NCBI GenBank assembly: GCA_013399695.1
Contig: VXAU01003994.1
Location: 726,116 to 790,115, forward strand
Reading direction: 5' to 3'
DNA length: 64,000 nucleotides
Source: Formicarius rufipectus
Taxonomy: Eukaryota; Chordata; Aves; Passeriformes; Formicariidae
A program made the position numbers and the translations under genes. The first letter of the stretch is position 1; every line of letters begins with the position of its first letter. This document shows positions 62,301 to 64,000 of this stretch, piece by piece. Under the pieces are notes generated by a model. It did not search any database, was not told the origin of the DNA, and saw only the letters and a list, made by a program, of their open reading frames with translations.

Positions 62301-64000
62301 GGGCTGTTTCGCGCTCCCCACCAGCGCTGCTGCCGCGATGCTTCACAGACTGTGTCCCGCACACGCCGCCCTCGCTTCCCAGAGCCCATCAGAGCATCCT
62401 TACTCGCCTTTTTTTTTTTTTTTTTCGGGAGACAACAGGAAAACCTGCATTTCAATACTCATCACCTAGCAGATAAGCTTCCAGGTCAATTGTTTTTTTA
62501 ACAAAACGCGGGGATATAAATGAGATCACTTTTTTTTTTCCTGCTCTGGAAAAGCGAAGAGTCAAACGGACCCTTTCACACCTCCTCGGTCGAGGGAAAG
62601 CCCCGGGCTGACCGTGGGATAATGCTCGCCTGCCGGCGAGGCTGCGGCCCCGGACCGCTGGAGTTGGGCATCCCACCGCGGCCGGGCGGCTGTCACAGAA
62701 GCAGAATTATACAGGGATAGAAAGCACCTCTGAAGATCATACAGTTCAACCCCCCCGCCAAGGCAGGGTCACCTAGAGCAGGTTACACAGGAACGTGTCC
62801 AGGTGGGGTTTGGAATGTCTCCAGACAGGGGGACTCCACGATCTCCCTGGGCAGCCTGTTCCAGGGCTCTGCCACCTTCAATGTAAAGTTCTTCCTCGTG
62901 GTGAGGTGGAACTTGTTGTTTTAGTTTATGGCCACTGCTCCTTGCCCTGTCGCTGGGCACCACCGAAAAGAGTCTGGCACCATCCTCTTAGAGATATTTA
63001 CATGCACTAATGGAATCCCCTCTCAGTCTTCTCTTCTCTAGACTAAACAGGTCCAACTTCCTCAGTGTCTCTTCATAAGAGAGATGCTCCAGCCCCCTAC
63101 TCATCCTTGTGGCCTCCGCTGGACCCTCTCCGGCAGCTCCTTATCTTTCTTGTACTGAGGAGCCCAGAAGTGGGACACGGTAGCCCACACCTGGACACGA
63201 CTCACAAGCACGACTCGGCTCCGAGGAGCGCGGCGGCGGGCGCACACGCACAGCCCCGCACAGACAGACGTGCGCACACGCACGCAACCCGCACACGTGC
63301 TCGCACACACAGCCGCGCCCGGGGAAGCCCCGGCTCGGCCGCGCCGCTCCCTCCCCTCCGCCGCAGCCCCCCGCGGCTGCCGGGGCCGGCGGTCCCGGCT
63401 CCCTCCCGGCCACACTCACTTTCGTCCTGCCGTTGATTTTGTAGTTGCCCAGCTTGCCGTTGCAGTGCCGGATGAGATCGTCCATGCTGTTCATGAGGAG
63501 CCGGATGGTCTGGCAGCCCGGCTCCTTGCCCTCCACCCAGGTGATCTTGTCGCCGCGGATGTCCTTGGAGGAGTCGCTCTTCTGGCTGACGAGCTGCCCG
63601 TCGGTGAAGCGGCCGGTGTGGTGGAGGGCCCGCACCTCCTCGGCCACCAGCCCGCCCAGCTCCTTGCCGAGGAAGTCGTCCACCACGCAGATGCCGTGCT
63701 TATTCATGCAGGGCACGATGTACTCCAGCGCCAGCCGCTGCGGCCCCAGCGACTTCGTCTGCCCATTGGGGCGCAGCGCGGCCCCGCCGGGTCCCGCCTG
63801 CACGCCGCCCGGGTACAGGTTCGACTTGTCCCGGTACAGCAGCACCGCCTCCCCGGAGGGCGACGGGGACTGGGCCGCGGCCGGAGCCTCCGCCTCACCG
63901 CCGGCAGCCGCGGCGGCGGCAGCAGCGACGTGGTTGTTGGTCAGCGGGGCGGCCTCGGCGGGGGCCTCTGGGGACGGTGGCGCTGCGCCCTTCCCGGCCC
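32297..64000 (-). CDS. EGLN1: EGLN1 (PHD2), HIF prolyl hydroxylase, 5' end beyond the window
   Basis: EGLN1 is the main cellular oxygen sensor. It uses O2, Fe(II) and 2-oxoglutarate to hydroxylate prolines of HIF-alpha, marking it for VHL-dependent destruction. CDS exons (minus): 63420 to >64000, 38085-38204, 35984-36120, 34611-34678, 32297-32361; 322 residues are visible. Exon 1 shows the disordered Ala/Pro-rich linker and then the catalytic fold from LALEYIVPCMNKHGICVVDD with the mobile loop (VSQKSDSSKDIRGDKITW). The iron triad is HVD in exon 2 (human H313, D315) and NPHE in exon 3 (H374). The 2-oxoglutarate arginine (human R383) is split by the exon 3/4 junction. From exon 2 on, the length equals human 298-426 exactly. 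The last residue is Leu (KDVL) where human has Phe. About 100 N-terminal residues including the MYND finger lie outside. Intron 1 is 25.2 kb. It converges on SPRTN. Confidence 0.97.
32362..34610 (-). other. EGLN1: EGLN1 intron 4
   Basis: 2.2 kb, containing the CR1 tail at 33150-33385 in antisense to EGLN1. Confidence 0.85.
33150..33385 (+). mobile_element. CR1 retrotransposon 3' end
   Basis: Shows GAATTTCTTCACAGAAAGGG, GAATGGACTGCCCAGGAAGG, GTTAGACTTGATGATCTCAC and GGTCCTTTCCAACC, ending in the CR1-type short repeat ATTGATTCGCTGATTCGGTG. It lies inside EGLN1 intron 4. Confidence 0.88.
34611..34678 (-). CDS. EGLN1: EGLN1 exon 4
   Basis: Acceptor TTCTCCAG, donor ACAG|GTAATC. Completes the 2-oxoglutarate-binding Arg codon and encodes YAITVWYFDADERARAKVKY and LT. 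Confidence 0.95.
34679..35983 (-). other. EGLN1: EGLN1 intron 3
   Basis: 1.3 kb; nothing recognised in it. Confidence 0.85.
35984..36120 (-). CDS. EGLN1: EGLN1 exon 3
   Basis: Acceptor TTTGTAG, donor ACAAG|GTAGGA. Encodes VSGGILRIFPEGKAQF through DRLLFFWSDRRNPHEVQPAF, including the distal iron-ligand histidine. Confidence 0.96.
36121..38084 (-). other. EGLN1: EGLN1 intron 2
   Basis: About 2.0 kb and AT-rich, with no gene or repeat family recognised beyond homopolymer tracts (for example the A run near 37338). Confidence 0.85.
38085..38204 (-). CDS. EGLN1: EGLN1 exon 2
   Basis: Acceptor ACCTCCAG, donor CCAAG|GTATGC. Exactly 40 codons: AMVACYPGNGTGYVRHVDN with the HxD iron ligands, then GDGRCVTCIYYLNKDWDAK. 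Confidence 0.96.
46560..46620 (+). mobile_element. Short CR1 3'-tail remnant
   Basis: GACTGGACTCTACCTTAAGA followed by GGGCTTTTTCAACTTTAACG and ATTCTGTGAT fits the last about 60 bases of CR1, including its terminal octamer. Confidence 0.7.
51930..52400 (+). mobile_element. Old diverged CR1 fragment
   Basis: GGAACTGAAAAAATGCATGG, then CTGTTACAGGATGTTGCAGA, GGCCAAAAGTACAAATGGCT and ACAAGATTACATAAATTAAT follow the order of the older CR1 3' region. The left limit is uncertain. Confidence 0.5.
54005..54395 (-). mobile_element. CR1 retrotransposon 3' region, minus strand
   Basis: On plus it reads the reverse of CR1: CCTCTGGAGATCATGTGGTT, GGACAGAGACTCCATAACCT, GGAAAGAGTCTGGTTTCCTC, then GCCCCAGCTCTCTCAGTCTC. 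The copy is co-oriented with EGLN1. Confidence 0.85.
62693..63200 (-). mobile_element. CR1 retrotransposon, about 0.5 kb, next to EGLN1 exon 1
   Basis: On plus it shows the reverse complement of a CR1 end: TCTGAAGATCATACAGTTCA, GGGGACTCCACGATCTCCCT, GGGCAGCCTGTTCCAGGGCT, AAAGTTCTTCCTCGTGGTGA and on to CTGAGGAGCCCAGAAGTGGG. It is the best-preserved CR1 in the window and ends about 220 bp from the EGLN1 exon 1 splice donor. Confidence 0.92.
63245..63299. promoter_or_regulatory. EGLN1: Cluster of HIF-response core motifs (RCGTG) in EGLN1 intron 1
   Basis: Six RCGTG cores on the two strands within 55 bp: ACGTG at 63268 and 63295 on plus; minus-strand cores at 63245-63249, 63277-63281, 63281-63285 and 63294-63298 (the last two around a CACGTG palindrome overlap with 63295). 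EGLN1 is a known HIF target, but the motif is short and the stretch is a CA/CG-rich simple sequence, so function is only a suggestion. Confidence 0.4.
63420..64000 (-). CDS. EGLN1: EGLN1 exon 1 (3' part, cut by the window edge)
   Basis: Open from the window edge for 193 codons to donor AAA|GTGAGT at 63420/63419. It reads an Ala/Pro/Glu-rich linker with a run of eight or more Ala, the KSNLYPGG motif, RPNGQTK, and the start of the hydroxylase domain ending NGKLGNYKINGRTK. No start codon is visible; the GTG near 63845 is internal. Confidence 0.95.

Larger units (their letters stand above)
38205..63419 (-). other. EGLN1: EGLN1 intron 1, 25.2 kb
   Basis: Large AT-rich first intron. Apart from CR1 fragments and low-complexity tracts, I recognise no gene, RNA gene or conserved protein. 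Open frames within it (for example 57235-57684, 149 codons) have no recognisable domains. The last 200 bases before exon 1 become CpG-rich. Confidence 0.85.
63200..64000. promoter_or_regulatory. EGLN1: CpG island over EGLN1 exon 1
   Basis: Dense CpG and high GC begin abruptly after the CR1 copy and continue to the window edge. The promoter itself must lie beyond 64000, because exon 1 is still open there. Confidence 0.75.

Noticed and set aside
63141..63845. Reading EGLN1 exon 1 as starting at the GTG at 63845 and continuing to 63141
   Set aside because: The frame is open upstream to the window edge with EGLN1-like linker sequence. Past 63420 the reading enters the intron after a consensus GTGAGT donor.
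1..64000. CRISPR array, tRNA/rRNA gene, bacterial operon or intact provirus
   Set aside because: No regularly spaced direct repeats, cloverleaf-like gene, polycistronic cluster or paired LTRs with gag/pol frames were seen.

Overview
This is vertebrate nuclear DNA, most likely from a bird. Three single-copy genes have GT-AG exons and short introns, CpG islands cover the gene starts, and several degraded CR1 retrotransposon tails of avian or reptilian type lie in the non-coding DNA. The gene order EXOC8(-) SPRTN(+) EGLN1(-) matches the block I know from human 1q42. I saw no bacterial-type operon, CRISPR array, prophage or defence system.

Layout: 1-8.7 kb is gene-poor. It holds a decayed RTE-like LINE 3' end (649-1600) followed by a G-rich 13-bp minisatellite (1911-2020). 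EXOC8 lies on the minus strand (CDS 11511-14410) and here has two coding exons, whereas the human gene is intronless. A 214-bp CpG-rich gap between start codons (14411-14624) is a head-to-head promoter shared with SPRTN, which runs on the plus strand in five exons (14625-19154, 503 aa) with a clear poly(A) signal at 19880. About 10 kb of intergenic DNA follows. EGLN1 (PHD2) fills the rest on the minus strand: 3' UTR about 30.0-32.3 kb, exons 5 to 2 between 32.3 and 38.2 kb, a 25.2-kb first intron, and exon 1 (63420 to beyond 64000), which is cut by the window edge so that the MYND finger lies outside.

The three products do unrelated housekeeping jobs: vesicle tethering (EXOC8), repair of DNA-protein crosslinks (SPRTN) and oxygen sensing through HIF hydroxylation (EGLN1). 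Their proximity is conserved synteny rather than a pathway. I did not find a convincing undescribed biological system. The best leads are the EXOC8 intron, the degenerate PIP box and shortened tail of SPRTN, the RTE-like element, and a dense cluster of HIF core motifs just inside EGLN1 intron 1.
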